DNA of 64,000 bases. Source: Pseudomonas sp. A34-9. GTDB lineage: Bacteria > Pseudomonadota > Gammaproteobacteria > Pseudomonadales > Pseudomonadaceae. Position numbers and translations under genes: made by a program. The stretch covers positions 3,064,501-3,128,500 of the forward strand of contig NZ_CP119967.1 in assembly GCF_029543085.1 (NCBI RefSeq). The letters run 5' to 3'. The notes beneath the pieces were generated by a model. It saw nothing but the letters and a program-made list of their open reading frames with translations. It was not told the origin of the DNA and made no database searches. Positions 63,814-64,000 of this stretch are shown piece after piece; positions within the stretch are counted from its first letter, which is position 1, and each line of letters opens with the position of its first letter.

Positions 63814-63897
63814 TGTAGGAGCTGCGGCACGCTGCGATCTTTTGATGGTGATTTTCAGGATCAAAGTCAAAAGATCGCAGCGTGCCGCAGCTCCTAC
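63814..63897. repeat. Family A inverted-repeat pair (variant GCGGCACGC)
   Basis: GTAGGAGCTGCGGCACGCTG and CGATCTTTTGA, mirrored by TCAAAAGATCGCAGCGTGCC and GCAGCTCCTAC. The core differs from the other copies (GCGGCACGC in place of GCCGCAGGC) in both arms, so the pair has kept its complementarity. Confidence 0.85.
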
Positions 63898-63936
63898 AGT
63901 TTTGTGTGTACATAGAATGTATGAACACCCGAAGCC

Positions 63937-63972
63937 CCTGTGGGAGGGGGCTTGCCCGCGAAAGCGCCAGGC
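63937..63972. repeat. Half of a family C-like repeat at the window edge
   Basis: CCCCTGTGGGAGGGGGCTTG then CCCGCGAAAGCGCC, a variant arm; the partner may lie beyond the window or be missing. Confidence 0.5.
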
Positions 63973-64000
63973 CAGTCAACGCATACTTCGTTGACATACC

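Noticed and set aside
31766..63972. Recurrent inverted repeats as a possible CRISPR array
   Set aside because: Copies are scattered between genes, palindromic in pairs and without regular spacers, so they are REP-like elements.

Overview
The window looks like chromosome from a fluorescent-group Pseudomonas. Pointers are the complete 2-ketogluconate operon (kguE-kguK-kguT-kguD) with its LacI-type regulator ptxS and two PtxS palindromes, a P. fluorescens-type 4-hydroxyphenylpyruvate dioxygenase, an MvaT/MvaU-type xenogeneic silencer, an RND pump/two-component cluster laid out like P. aeruginosa mexMN, and several families of GC-rich intergenic inverted repeats typical of this group. No rRNA, intact tRNA, CRISPR array or complete insertion sequence is visible.

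Layout. 1-2.9 kb is a decayed, AT-rich island edge: two diverged, oppositely oriented fragments of a VgrG-like gene flank a fimbrial adhesin broken by one in-frame TAG, and the block ends at a 3' fragment of a tRNA-Leu(TAA) gene, which reads as an attachment-site scar. 3-4.6 kb holds small minus-strand genes. 4.6-12.7 kb: ABC-F ATPase, topoisomerase IB, modABC with a ModE-type operator, a nitronate monooxygenase-like enzyme and an AcuI-type reductase. 12.9-16 kb: an alkylation-repair group (ada, alkB and a second 2-oxoglutarate/Fe(II) oxygenase) with two matching Ada boxes. 16-17.5 kb: small lipoproteins and hypotheticals. 17.7-25.4 kb: galU, gor, a KfrA-like protein divergent from a lone tyrosine recombinase, ahpC, ahpF and gloA, so glutathione and peroxide defence predominate. 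25.5-37.6 kb: a DUF4946-type protein, MvaU-like protein, CSS-EAL phosphodiesterase, LysR/EamA pair, hppD, RarD, an acyltransferase-SGNH protein, an aldo/keto reductase and a LysR/VOC pair. 37.8-41.8 kb: an MFS transporter, CdaR-type regulator and glycerate kinase, probably for sugar-diacid or glycerate use. 42.1-45 kb: chemoreceptor and aminotransferase. 45-50.5 kb: kgu operon. 50.6-56.4 kb: a 945-residue seven-module protein of unknown function followed by a pertactin-type autotransporter. 56.4-63.8 kb: a DUF1345-type membrane protein, the RND pump and its divergent two-component system.

The least explained items are the 945-residue modular protein beside the autotransporter; the alkylation regulon, whose two promoters match base for base in layout although Ada has lost three of its four zinc cysteines; the KfrA-like/recombinase pair; and two enzymes (KguK and a VOC protein) whose C-termini are encoded by intergenic repeats. 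All calls come from reading the sequence; no database search was run.
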